A stretch of 54,484 nt of DNA from an uncultured Clostridia bacterium (GCA_934754445.1 CAKVHZ010000005.1:1-54484), one strand, 5' to 3'; counted from the stretch's first letter, positions 16,195 through 24,421 are shown. Program-made: numbers and translations. Notes: a model not told the origin generated them from the sequence alone.

Positions 16195-17130
16195 TTAAAA
16201 TTTAATTTTACCACAATTTAATAAATTTAAAAAAGTATCTTTTTCGTTAGATTGTTCAAGTGCCATTTGTTTCAACCTATTTTCTTGTATTTCGTCATTT
16301 TTTTGCATTTCTATAGTAAAGTTATCTCGCATTTCTTCTAACTCAATACTAAGTCCGCACTCTTTTGCATTTTGCCAAAAATATTCTTCATAATTTATAC
16401 CCTTATATCTCCATGGTTTATAGTTTAAGTTATAATGTATTAATTTAACTTCACTATCGTCTAAACTTTTATCAAGTGGCATTTTATTCCAACTTAAATC
16501 TAAATACTTAACACGGTCTTTACAAATTACATTCAAATAGTCTTGGTCTTGAGCCACCGTAAATTTAATTTGGTTTAATAAACTAATAAATTTTTCTTCA
16601 AAGTTAAATTCTCTTAAAGCCCTAAAATTCATAATTAAAATTCCAGCATTAAAGTAATCTTGAGCATTTATACCTAAATAATCATTGGCATACTTTAAAA
16701 ATTCATAAACTTTATTTATCGCTTCATCTGGAACAGCACCTACTAAATTATCCCTTATATCAATATTAAATAAATTTGCAATATCGGTTTTTACTACAAT
16801 ATCACAATCTAAATATAAGGCTTTATCAATTTCTTTAAACATATTAGGTAAAAATAATCTAAAATATGTTGTTATTGAGTAATAATCTCTTACATGAAAT
16901 TTAATATCCCTTGATAGTTTTGTAGAAATATCCACAAAATTTATTTTAAAATTTTTACCATCGAATTTTTTTAATTTTTGTTTACTACTTTCACTTAGTT
17001 TAGAGTACACAACATTAATATTATAATCATTATTTATATTTGAATATTTCTTTATAGAATTTAATGCTACCATAAGCATAGGAACATAAGCATCATCTGT
17101 TGTAAAAAATATTGGAATTTGTTTGTTCAT
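16195..17130 (-). CDS. Glycosyltransferase family 8 with C-terminal helical tail
   Basis: 311 aa. Clear GT8: IPIFFTTDDAYVPMLMVALNS at the start, DxD in LYLDCDIVV (about 102-110), FNAGILIMN (about 153-161), QDQDYLN, and the terminal IHYN...KPW motif (about 241-252) that binds the UDP-sugar. A further 60 residues form a charged helix not needed for the fold. AAGGAG precedes the ATG. First gene of the cluster; divergent from the XRE gene across a 200-bp region with three GAGAATT copies. Confidence 0.9.
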   Translation of the reverse strand: MNKQIPIFFTTDDAYVPMLMVALNSIKKYSNINNDYNINVVYSKLSESSKQKLKKFDGKNFKINFVDISTKLSRDIKFHVRDYYSITTYFRLFLPNMFKEIDKALYLDCDIVVKTDIANLFNIDIRDNLVGAVPDEAINKVYEFLKYANDYLGINAQDYFNAGILIMNFRALREFNFEEKFISLLNQIKFTVAQDQDYLNVICKDRVKYLDLSWNKMPLDKSLDDSEVKLIHYNLNYKPWRYKGINYEEYFWQNAKECGLSIELEEMRDNFTIEMQKNDEIQENRLKQMALEQSNEKDTFLNLLNCGKIKF

Positions 17131-17189
17131 AAGTTTTCTCCTTTTTATAAAAACATTGTTATTTTATTCAATTAATTTTAATTTCACAA

Positions 17190-17260
17190 GAGAATTAGTA
17201 TTTTGCCACTATAATGTTAATTTCGGGTCATGAGAATTCGACTCTCTTTATAAGAGAATT
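17190..17260. repeat. Three helically phased GAGAATT direct repeats
   Basis: GAGAATT at 17190-17196, 17232-17238 and 17254-17260, i.e. 42 and 22 bp apart (about four and two DNA turns). A 6-bp hairpin TCTCTT-TAT-AAGAGA lies at 17243-17257. They lie between the divergent GT8 operon and an XRE regulator and may be operator sites. Confidence 0.4.
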
Positions 17261-17318
17261 TATCTAATTTGTATAAATTTAAACAAAAAATTCGTTTTGT
17301 TTTATTAATTGAATATGA

Positions 17319-17324
17319 TATAAT
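17319..17324 (+). promoter_or_regulatory. Extended -10 box giving a leaderless XRE mRNA
   Basis: TG-A-TATAAT ends 6 nt before the ATG at 17331, without any ribosome-binding site between. Confidence 0.6.
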
Positions 17325-17330
17325 AAATGC

Positions 17331-17924
17331 ATGGACGAAATAAAAAACAATTTATCTAAAAATATAATCAAATTAAGAAAAGAAAAAAAATTAACTCAAC
17401 TAGAACTTGCAAATGCTTTAAATTATAGTGATAAATCAGTTTCCAAATGGGAAAATGGCGACACAATACCAGACATCGAAGTAATTAAACGCTTAGCAGA
17501 TTTTTTTAACGTTAGTGTTGATAGTTTGATAGGAAATCCCGAAAGTTTAACGCAAAAACAAGCAAATACTACTAATCTTCCTAAAAACAAATTAATTATA
17601 ACACTACTATCAATTATTTGTGTTTGGATAGTTAGCACTTTAATTTTTGTTATGCTTAAAATATTTTTAAAAACTGATTATTGGCTATGCTTTATTTGGG
17701 CAATTCCTGTTTCTTTTATTGTATTAATTGTTTTTAATGGAATTTGGGGCAAAAGAAAGTTTTCTATATTAATTACTTCAGGACTAATGTGGACAATAAT
17801 ATTAAGCATATATTTACAACTCTTAAAATTTAATTTATGGGTTTTGTTTTTAATAGGTATTCCACTAGAGATTGGAATAATTTTATGGTCAAGACTAAAT
17901 ATGTATAAAAAAAATAGCCATTAG
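17331..17924 (+). CDS. XRE-family regulator fused to a membrane domain
   Basis: 197 aa. N-terminal XRE helix-turn-helix (about 8-62, IIKLRKEKKLTQLELANALNYSDKSVSKWENGDTIP), a short linker, then four hydrophobic segments (about 85-190). DNA-binding membrane proteins of this type sense the envelope or an antimicrobial and often control neighbouring genes; here the divergent GT8 cluster is the obvious candidate. The stop codon lies inside its own terminator loop. The mRNA appears leaderless. Confidence 0.85.
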   Translation: MDEIKNNLSKNIIKLRKEKKLTQLELANALNYSDKSVSKWENGDTIPDIEVIKRLADFFNVSVDSLIGNPESLTQKQANTTNLPKNKLIITLLSIICVWIVSTLIFVMLKIFLKTDYWLCFIWAIPVSFIVLIVFNGIWGKRKFSILITSGLMWTIILSIYLQLLKFNLWVLFLIGIPLEIGIILWSRLNMYKKNSH

Positions 17925-17934
17925 GCTATTTTTT
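17909..17934 (+). terminator. Terminator overlapping the XRE stop codon
   Basis: AAAATAGCC / GGCTATTTT stem with ATTA loop and a T6 tail; the TAG stop at 17922-17924 spans loop and stem. It is A/T symmetric and may also stop the convergent gene. Confidence 0.85.
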
Positions 17935-17959
17935 CATGTTGTTTTATTAATTTTGTTTA

Positions 17960-18898
17960 TTATTTTTCGTATTCTAAATTCTTATTATAAATTAAATCAT
18001 TTTGTTTATACTCTTGTTTTACATTAATTTTTGTTTCTATTTTATCGTTTTCCTGTAAGTTATTATCCTCATACTCGTAACTTTTAATTTTGTTATCTTC
18101 TAATTTTAAAATTCGTTTTAGATGTTTTATATAATTTGAAGTATCTGTTTTATAGATGCAATCATTTTTAACTAAATCTTCATTATGAATTGCACTCCAT
18201 ATATATTCATCATAATAAGCACTACCACACACAATATCGTTATATCGTTTTTCAAATCTTTTTTGCAAAAATTCTTGCTCTTTTGGGTCAAATATTTTAA
18301 GCAATCCTATATTATGGAATATAAATTTATCAATTGCTTCTTGGTTCATTTCTAAATTTTCTAAAGCAAATTCATTCATTGAAGAGAGTTTGCCATTTTT
18401 GTTTAATTTTTTGTAATAATTTTTAGATAGCTTATCAAATTTTTTTGTTTGTTTTTTTAAATATTTTATAAAATTTTTAGTTAAGTTAATCTGCTTATTT
18501 AAAGATTTTTCTTCGGCTTTTTGTGTTCGAGTTTGTAACTTTTCTTGCTCTAAAAGTCGCATATTTTCGTAAAATGATTTTGTTTTTCTTTTAAGTTTTC
18601 TTTTTTTGTTAATTGAATTGTATGCATTACCTAAATTTGTATGCGGTAAAAAAGTTCCCATGGTTAAAACTAAAGATGAAAATATTAAGGAAATATCTGA
18701 CGGATTAACGGTTTTAAACATAAAAAATGTAACTAAATTTTTAATGACAAAACCTAGTCCTACTAGCGGAGCGAAAAATCTTGCTACCGACAAAAATTTA
18801 TTAAATCCGCCACTCGTATCCAACCCACCTTCAGTTAAATTTAACTGATAATAATTTTCATTTACTTTTAGTTTAAAAAATTTTGCATAGTTTTTCAT
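17960..18898 (-). CDS. Coiled-coil membrane protein of unknown function
   Basis: 312 aa from the ATG at 18898. A longer frame opens at 18928, but that start lies within the promoter spacer, so it is rejected. Two hydrophobic segments (about 38-62 and 70-90) are followed by a Lys-rich, helical, coiled-coil region (about 100-165) and an acidic, Asn-rich tail. AGAGAAAG lies before the chosen ATG. It is downstream of the ger operon but has its own sigma-A promoter, so it is a separate unit. No family recognised. Confidence 0.7.
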   Translation of the reverse strand: MKNYAKFFKLKVNENYYQLNLTEGGLDTSGGFNKFLSVARFFAPLVGLGFVIKNLVTFFMFKTVNPSDISLIFSSLVLTMGTFLPHTNLGNAYNSINKKRKLKRKTKSFYENMRLLEQEKLQTRTQKAEEKSLNKQINLTKNFIKYLKKQTKKFDKLSKNYYKKLNKNGKLSSMNEFALENLEMNQEAIDKFIFHNIGLLKIFDPKEQEFLQKRFEKRYNDIVCGSAYYDEYIWSAIHNEDLVKNDCIYKTDTSNYIKHLKRILKLEDNKIKSYEYEDNNLQENDKIETKINVKQEYKQNDLIYNKNLEYEK

Positions 18899-18916
18899 AG
18901 ACTTTCTCTTACAAAG

Positions 18917-18945
18917 AGTATATTCCATGTTTAATTTTTTGTCAA
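18917..18945 (-). promoter_or_regulatory. Sigma-A promoter of the coiled-coil membrane protein gene
   Basis: Minus strand TTGACA (18945-18940), 17-bp spacer, TATACT (18922-18917). The start point would be near 18910, which excludes the upstream ATG at 18928. Confidence 0.75.
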
Positions 18946-18955
18946 TACTTAATTT

Positions 18956-20239
18956 TTATTTATACGGATATATTTTTATATTTGCTTCAATATCACAAGC
19001 ATCTAAATAATCTTCTCCATAAAGGTTTAGTATTTTAATTAAGCCTTTTTTATTATATTTATAGAATTTATCATAAAACTTAAAAACATCTAATTTTTGT
19101 TGTTTGCAAAAGTTCAAACTGTTTTCTATTCTTTGTTTCATTTTTTCATTCATTTTTGCTCTTAATTCTTCTGTTAAAAAATTTTCATCGCTTACCATAA
19201 TCTTATGTGTTTTTGCATTTTTATCTACAACTTCACTAACAAAAGCGAATAAATTTATATCTGCTTTATAAACTAATCTATCATTTTTTATAACTGGTTT
19301 TATTTTTATTTTAGATGTTTCAATTTTAACTGTAACTGTGCTATCATAATAAAATTTATTATCTGTTACATTTTCAACCTTTATAATACCCTTAGATGTC
19401 CTTTTATTTAATAGACTAAATCCACTAGTTAATTTTTTATCAAGTTTAGTTACATAAACACCTTTCTTATAAACAGCACTTTCACCATTATTTTTAATTA
19501 AAGGTTCTACCGTTGCTTGTTTTTCTCCACCGCCAGAGCCTTGTCCGCCACCTTGACTACCACTATCGCTTCCACTACCACCACTTGCTCCACCACCACT
19601 TGCTCCACCACCTTGGGTTTTAGTATTTCCACTTTCTTCATCGGGTTCTTCTATAATAGGAATTATAGACACTTTTGAAAATGAAAAATAATCATTAAAA
19701 AAATTACCAATACTAGCAGTGTTAGAAGTTTCAATAATTTCATCGTTGTATGCCAAGTTGTTTTGTAAACTAGAACTAGAGTTATTATTAAGTTCGGCAG
19801 AAGTTTCCAGTATTTTTTTTGCTGTTTTATTTGATTGCAAAACTATTGTAGATAGTGTTATTTTTGAGTTGCGAAATAAATAGTCAAATATATTCATTAG
19901 GTCTTCACCTTTAACGCCGTCCCCTATAATTATTATGTTTGTATGCTCAAATCCAACAACTTTACCAAGTTTAATTCCTAAATTATTAACACATGCTTGA
20001 AAAGTATCGCCTTTATCTTCAACTATTTCAATATTTTCATTATTGCTTAGGTTACTTTGTGGGGTGATAAGTTGAAGTGCAACACTAAACTCATCTTCAC
20101 TTTTATCTATGCTAACTCCAGTTACTATTGCTCTTGTATCGGTTTGAGATGGTAAACCAATAGTGGTAGGTAACATGATTAAAAAGAATATAATTATTAT
20201 TATTGAATATTTATGCTTTTTAAAAAATTCTTTACTCAT
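18956..20239 (-). CDS. gerC: Spore germination protein GerC (Ger(x)C family), lacking the lipobox
   Basis: 427 aa. Ger(x)C-family protein: an N-terminal hydrophobic segment (about 10-30), then the typical D-x-R-A-I-V-x-G-[VI]-S-I-D opening and GKVVGFEHTNIIIIGD, and the C-terminal germination domain (KKQ-x-LDVFKFYDKFYK...Y-x-DACDIEANIKI). Normal GerC proteins are lipoproteins with a CWD motif; here the segment after the hydrophobic stretch has no Cys, so it would be anchored as a transmembrane protein. A Gly/Ser-rich linker of about 35 residues splits the two domains. Last gene of gerABC, overlapping gerB by 4 bp. Confidence 0.88.
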   Translation of the reverse strand: MSKEFFKKHKYSIIIIIFFLIMLPTTIGLPSQTDTRAIVTGVSIDKSEDEFSVALQLITPQSNLSNNENIEIVEDKGDTFQACVNNLGIKLGKVVGFEHTNIIIIGDGVKGEDLMNIFDYLFRNSKITLSTIVLQSNKTAKKILETSAELNNNSSSSLQNNLAYNDEIIETSNTASIGNFFNDYFSFSKVSIIPIIEEPDEESGNTKTQGGGASGGGASGGSGSDSGSQGGGQGSGGGEKQATVEPLIKNNGESAVYKKGVYVTKLDKKLTSGFSLLNKRTSKGIIKVENVTDNKFYYDSTVTVKIETSKIKIKPVIKNDRLVYKADINLFAFVSEVVDKNAKTHKIMVSDENFLTEELRAKMNEKMKQRIENSLNFCKQQKLDVFKFYDKFYKYNKKGLIKILNLYGEDYLDACDIEANIKIYPYK

Positions 20240-21327
20240 TTTTTTACTTTCTCCTTTTTGAAACTAGCAATAACTAAAACTATAGGCAAAAGCAAAACAA
20301 AACCTAGCACAAATACCCCTATTTTTTCGTAGAAGAATCTACTAACGGTGTAATTATTTATTTGTGGAATATATTTTGTTATAAAAAGTAACACAATAAC
20401 TGCTATACTTGTTATATTTCGTGATAGCCCTAAACTTTTTTCCATACAATAACTAATTGAATAGGTGCAAAAAGATGCTTGCATTATAATTAATGGTATC
20501 CAAAACACAGTTATAAAAACGTCTATCTTAAAGTAACCATACGTGTTATCTCTAAATTGTGTCATTTTAATTAAACTTTCTTGAACAAAAGGTGCCATCT
20601 TTCCTAACACTGCGACAAATAAAATATATAAACTTAAAACTATAGCAAAAATTACACATAAAGTGATTATTATTTTTAAAAAGAAATGTTTATCGCTACT
20701 TACCACATTTTCCATTAAAGTAAATAAAAATATATATGAACATGACTGAATTAAAATATTACTTAACCCTTTAATTAATGTTCCTGTTGTGTGATCAAAC
20801 AAGGGCAAAACATTTTCAAAATCAGCATTACCAAAACTTAAAAAGAACACAACAAGTAACGTAAGCATTGCAAAAGGCACAATTAGTTGATAACTACGAG
20901 CAATAGTTTTTATACCTTTAATGGAAATAAATATAAACATACAAAATACAGGTATAGTAAACAATAACCAATCTATATCAGCATAAATTGCATCATGCAG
21001 TAAAAAAGACATTTGATAATCTATTAAAAGTAGTTTAAAAGTAAAGACTAATCCTAGCATAAAAAGTAAAAGTTTAGTAATTTTATCTCCAAGTAAATTT
21101 TTTAATATATCATAAAAACTTTTCCCTGGATTTTTATTCATAACATAACAAATTAAAAGTGCTAAACTAAGATTTATTATTAATGCTATAAAACAAGTGA
21201 TAATACAGTCGTTACCAACTAATTGTGCTTGAATCGAATTTTCTAAAATAGGTCGCATAGATGTTAAAACCGCTAAGAGAATAACACATAATTGTGAACT
21301 ACTAATTTTACTATTTTTCGCCATCAT
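20236..21327 (-). CDS. gerB: Spore germination permease-like protein GerB
   Basis: 363 aa, ten hydrophobic segments, GerB/KinB (amino acid permease-like APC fold) with MRPILENSIQAQLVGNDCIIT near the start and PGKSFYDIL (about 72-80). In the germinosome it is the germinant receptor subunit in the inner spore membrane. The start lies in the end of gerA (17-bp overlap) and the stop overlaps gerC by ATGA. Ligand cannot be told from sequence. Confidence 0.92.
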   Translation of the reverse strand: MMAKNSKISSSQLCVILLAVLTSMRPILENSIQAQLVGNDCIITCFIALIINLSLALLICYVMNKNPGKSFYDILKNLLGDKITKLLLFMLGLVFTFKLLLIDYQMSFLLHDAIYADIDWLLFTIPVFCMFIFISIKGIKTIARSYQLIVPFAMLTLLVVFFLSFGNADFENVLPLFDHTTGTLIKGLSNILIQSCSYIFLFTLMENVVSSDKHFFLKIIITLCVIFAIVLSLYILFVAVLGKMAPFVQESLIKMTQFRDNTYGYFKIDVFITVFWIPLIIMQASFCTYSISYCMEKSLGLSRNITSIAVIVLLFITKYIPQINNYTVSRFFYEKIGVFVLGFVLLLPIVLVIASFKKEKVKK

Positions 21328-22807
21328 TTTTTGCCCCCTGTCTTATTTTATTTTTTTGCTTAATTCCCACTGGTCGATACTTATATGTTGTAATATTTCC
21401 TTTATAAAAAGCATCTTTAAAGTCACTACCATGATAAGGTGCTATTGGAGTCATATAGTCTGCCCCATAACTGTCAAAATCACATAGATATGCCACTATA
21501 AACAAAATTCCTACACAGACCCCCACAATACCAATCATTGTAGCCATAAGGGTTAATCCTAGCCTTAATAGGCGCATTACCGTTGTTCCTTCAGGTATTA
21601 AATATATGGCAATTGAACTTAACGCAACAATCATAATTGTAGGAGCACTCGCTAAATTACTTTTAACCGCTGTATCTCCTAAAATTAAGGCTCCTATTAT
21701 ATTAAACGAACTACCTAAAGATTTAGGTGTTCGCACACTCGCTTCATACAAAATTTCAAACATAAAAAATACAAACAATACTTCTATTGCTGGTGGCATA
21801 GGAATGTTTTGTGAACTATTAATAATGGTAACTAAAAATTTTAGTGGCAAGGCTTTGTAGTGATAAAGTTGAAGTGCTATGTAAATTCCCGGCATTGTAA
21901 TTGCAATAAACAAGCCAAAAAATCTTATAATTCTAACAAAGGTAACATTGTTGTTCTCTTCGTAATAATCGCCCCCGCTTTGTAAGTCTTCTAAAAGTAT
22001 AAACGGAAGAGTTAAAACAATAGGGCTTCCATCAACTATTATTGCAACTCTCCCCTCTAACATTTTTGCCGTTACTATATCTGGTTTTTCAGCAAAACCT
22101 ACTTGCTTAAAAATTGAAGTGGGGTATTCTTCTAAAAAATCTACTAAATAATAACTATCAATAATTCCGTCAATATCAATATTTTGTAGTCGTTGTTTAA
22201 TCTTTTTAACTATCTTTCTATCTGCAACTTTTGTTAAATATAAAATTGCAACTTTTGTTTTTGTAAATTTACCTATTTCTAAATTTTCTATTTTTAAATC
22301 GTTAGTAACAAGTCTTTTTCTTATCAAATTTATATTAGAATTAATATCTTCAATAAAACCTTCTCTTGGTCCACGAACAACATTATTATTCGGTGGCTCA
22401 ATAATCGCTCTTTTTTCTAATTTTTTTGTATTAATTATAATTGCATTTTCACAACCACTTATTAATAAAACTTTTTCGCCACGAGTTAGTTTTTCTATGT
22501 AATCTTCTTGTTTATTCGTTATTTCCATTTCGCCCGAACTTAAAACTCTTTTTGCAAGAAAATTAACAAAATCATCTTTTGTGCTTTCTTCATTTGTTAT
22601 TATCGTTTTATTTTTAAATTCATCATAGTTTAAATTGCTTTCTAAAATTGGTTTTAATATATCTTTGCTAATTACATCAAAATCAGCAAAAGATTGTAAA
22701 TATAAAAGTGCAAATTCTTTATCGAATGCATAAAAATTACGGACTTTTAGCCCTTCGTTATTTTTAAATGATTTTTTTATTTTTTCTACCTTACTTTTTA
22801 AATCCAT
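21311..22807 (-). CDS. gerA: Spore germination protein GerA (receptor A subunit)
   Basis: 498 aa. GerA/SpoVAF family: N-terminal soluble domain (about 1-240) with the core GPREGFIEDINSNINLIRKRL, VAILVDG-like GRVAIIVDGSPIVLTLPF, then four to six membrane segments including PEVLF-type PPAIEVLFVFFMFEILYEASVRTPK and the family loop LGSSFNIIGALILGDTAV. It forms the oligomeric channel of the germinant receptor with GerB and GerC. First gene of the operon. No good ribosome site or vegetative promoter was seen; expression by sigma-G is expected but no confident box is claimed. Confidence 0.92.
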   Translation of the reverse strand: MDLKSKVEKIKKSFKNNEGLKVRNFYAFDKEFALLYLQSFADFDVISKDILKPILESNLNYDEFKNKTIITNEESTKDDFVNFLAKRVLSSGEMEITNKQEDYIEKLTRGEKVLLISGCENAIIINTKKLEKRAIIEPPNNNVVRGPREGFIEDINSNINLIRKRLVTNDLKIENLEIGKFTKTKVAILYLTKVADRKIVKKIKQRLQNIDIDGIIDSYYLVDFLEEYPTSIFKQVGFAEKPDIVTAKMLEGRVAIIVDGSPIVLTLPFILLEDLQSGGDYYEENNNVTFVRIIRFFGLFIAITMPGIYIALQLYHYKALPLKFLVTIINSSQNIPMPPAIEVLFVFFMFEILYEASVRTPKSLGSSFNIIGALILGDTAVKSNLASAPTIMIVALSSIAIYLIPEGTTVMRLLRLGLTLMATMIGIVGVCVGILFIVAYLCDFDSYGADYMTPIAPYHGSDFKDAFYKGNITTYKYRPVGIKQKNKIRQGAKNDGEK

Positions 22808-22904
22808 ATAATTATTTTTAATAAAATTTTAAAATTTATGTAAAATTAACTAGATATTTGACTTTAATCTGTTTTACATTATATAATTTAACAAAGGAGT
22901 TTGT

Positions 22905-23252
22905 ATGAAATATACATTAAAAGAACGTAAAAAATTATATGATGATGCAACAACATATTGGGGAAAACCTGCTCAGTATGACCAATTTATTGAAGAATCA
23001 TGCGAGCTTATTGTTGCTATAAATAAGTTTAAAAGAAAAAGTTTTTATGGAGAATACAAAAACGACGAAAGCATAGAAGAAAATTTAATTGAAGAATTAG
23101 CCGACACATATATGTGTTTAGAACAATTAATAGATTTTTCGGGTAAAGAAAAAGTTTTTAATAAATTAGATGAAAAATTAGATAAATTAAAAATGCAAAT
23201 AGAAAAACAAAAAGAGCGTAAAAATAAAAAATATAAGATTAAGAACAACTAA
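22905..23252 (+). CDS. MazG-like NTP pyrophosphohydrolase
   Basis: 115 aa, all-helical. The acidic metal-binding pattern of MazG-type phosphatases is visible: EESCELIVAINK (about 28-39) and EELADTYMCLEQL (about 62-74, ExxD). These enzymes hydrolyse non-canonical or excess NTPs to NMP and pyrophosphate. AAAGGAG lies 7 nt before ATG. A single gene, convergent with the collagen-like gene; the C-terminus is Lys-rich. Confidence 0.75.
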   Translation: MKYTLKERKKLYDDATTYWGKPAQYDQFIEESCELIVAINKFKRKSFYGEYKNDESIEENLIEELADTYMCLEQLIDFSGKEKVFNKLDEKLDKLKMQIEKQKERKNKKYKIKNN

Positions 23253-23314
23253 TTAAACTAAAAATTAATAATTAAATTTAATCAAAATAAAAAAAGAATA
23301 AAACTTTTCTAGAT

Positions 23315-23350
23315 AAAAAAAGTGAGAAGAATTAATCTTCTCACTTTTTT
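23315..23350. terminator. Bidirectional terminator
   Basis: 15-bp stem ending GTGAGAAGA / TCTTCTCAC with a 5-nt loop, A tract before and T tract after, between convergent genes. Confidence 0.9.
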
Positions 23351-23357
23351 AATATAT

Positions 23358-23972
23358 CTACGCAATTCTATAAATATTTAAATATGAAGCAGGCTCATCA
23401 GTTCCGCCTACTGTTACATTACTTGTTGCATTAGTTACAATATTCAATCTATCTCCCGCACTTAAATTTAAAATAACTGAGCCATTTGCTCCATTACTAT
23501 TACTCATTTGCTTCCCTGTTTCAGATATCTCGGTATCATTTTTAGCAAGCAATATATCATCAGTAGTTGCAGTTGTGCTAGTTCCAACACCATAACTTAC
23601 ATAATATAGTCCAGTTGTAGGAATTGTAACTGTATTATTTGATAAAGTAATATTATTGCTGGTTTCGGTAGTGGCTAGTGGAACAGAAGCGGTGTTAACA
23701 ATTGCTTGTGCTCCCGCAGTATAAAAACTACCATAAGTGTTAAAGTTTGTGCCGGTTGGACCTGTTGGACCCACCAAACCTTGTGGGCCTTGTGGACCAG
23801 TTGGGCCTGTTGCTCCTACGGGGCCTTGTGGACCAGTTGGACCTGTTGCTCCTGTAGGACCAGTTGGGCCAGTAGGCCCTGTTGGGTTTACAATTCTAGT
23901 TATATTTCTTACTGGAATGTCATAATTGTTATTACAACCACAGCAGTTATTGTTTCTAAACCAAAAAAACAT
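23358..23972 (-). CDS. Collagen-like spore-surface protein with BclA-type C-terminal domain
   Basis: 204 aa. A Cys/Asn-rich head (NNNCCGCNNN, about 7-16), 14 Gly-X-Y triplets mostly GPT (about 32-75), then a beta-rich trimerisation domain of about 130 residues resembling the C1q/TNF-like end of the exosporium protein BclA (YGSFYTAGAQ, TGLYYVSYGV, LLAKNDTEI, LNLSAGDRL). No signal peptide, as expected for proteins assembled on the forespore from the mother cell. Such proteins form hair-like layers and are often glycosylated on GPT. AAAGGAG precedes the ATG. Confidence 0.88.
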   Translation of the reverse strand: MFFWFRNNNCCGCNNNYDIPVRNITRIVNPTGPTGPTGPTGATGPTGPQGPVGATGPTGPQGPQGLVGPTGPTGTNFNTYGSFYTAGAQAIVNTASVPLATTETSNNITLSNNTVTIPTTGLYYVSYGVGTSTTATTDDILLAKNDTEISETGKQMSNSNGANGSVILNLSAGDRLNIVTNATSNVTVGGTDEPASYLNIYRIA

Positions 23973-24087
23973 AATTTTCTCCTTTGGGTGAATACACCTA
24001 TAACATAATATGTAGAAAGAAAAAATTGTGCTAATTTCCCGAAATTGAAAATTTTATAAGAAATTATAAATAATTTTTAAAAAAATC

Positions 24088-24116
24088 TTGACAATTATTA
24101 AACTTTCATATATAAT
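24088..24116 (+). promoter_or_regulatory. Consensus sigma-A promoter of tRNA-Glu
   Basis: TTGACA, 17-bp spacer, TATAAT: a perfect match, ending 11 nt before the tRNA. Confidence 0.9.
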
Positions 24117-24127
24117 ATAAAAGTCTT

Positions 24128-24202
24128 GGTCCCATGGTCAAGCGGTTAAGACACCACCCTTTCACGGTGGTATCAGGGGTTCGATTCCCCTTGGGACTAC
24201 CA
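24128..24202 (+). tRNA. tRNA-Glu (anticodon TTC), CCA encoded
   Basis: 75 nt. Acceptor GGTCCCA / TGGGACT (first pair G-U), anticodon stem CCACC/GGTGG around CTTTCAC-type loop, T arm AGGGG-TTCGATT-CCCCT perfectly paired, and CCA in the DNA. It has its own promoter and terminator. The last 16 bases plus two more are repeated 159 bp downstream. Confidence 0.95.
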
Positions 24203-24363
24203 AAGAGCGATAAAATCGCTCTTTTTTTTACCCCTTGGGTAATCTCACTTCACGGGGTTCGGTTCTGTCGAACCCAGACCGCAACAAGTTGCTCCCGCTC
24301 GTCTACTAAAAATAACACACTGTGTTATTTTCTTCACGCACTCGCCCCCTTGGGACTACCAAA
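24187..24363 (+). repeat. 18-bp duplication of the tRNA-Glu 3' end flanking a GC-richer insert
   Basis: CCCCTTGGGACTACCAAA occurs at 24187-24204 (in the tRNA) and 24346-24363; a partial copy CCCCTTGGG is at 24231-24239. The DNA between is clearly richer in G+C than its neighbours and holds three inverted repeats: GGGTTCG/CGAACCC, GCAAC/GTTGC and AAAATAACA/TGTTATTTT. This looks like an attachment-site scar or a small structured RNA. Confidence 0.6.
24204..24230 (+). terminator. Terminator of tRNA-Glu
   Basis: AGAGCGAT / ATCGCTCT stem, AAA loop, T8 tail, directly after the CCA end. Confidence 0.9.
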
Positions 24364-24393
24364 ATACTATATTTAGTATGTTTAACTTATTAT

Positions 24394-24421
24394 TCACTAC
24401 AATATATTGTGGTGATTTTTT
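24394..24421 (+). terminator. Second terminator downstream of the tRNA-Glu duplicate
   Basis: TCACTACAAT with ATTGTGGTGA pair (one G-U) followed by T6. No gene on this strand ends here, so it may end a transcript of the structured insert. Confidence 0.7.

Noticed and set aside
23737..23925. Plus-strand frame reading GPVGP-type collagen repeats
   Set aside because: It is the mirror of the minus-strand collagen gene: GGNCC-rich codons read similarly on both strands. It has no ribosome site, and the true gene has a good one.
24134..24376. 80-residue frame over tRNA-Glu and the insert after it
   Set aside because: It runs through a tRNA gene and its terminator, so it cannot be a normal coding gene.
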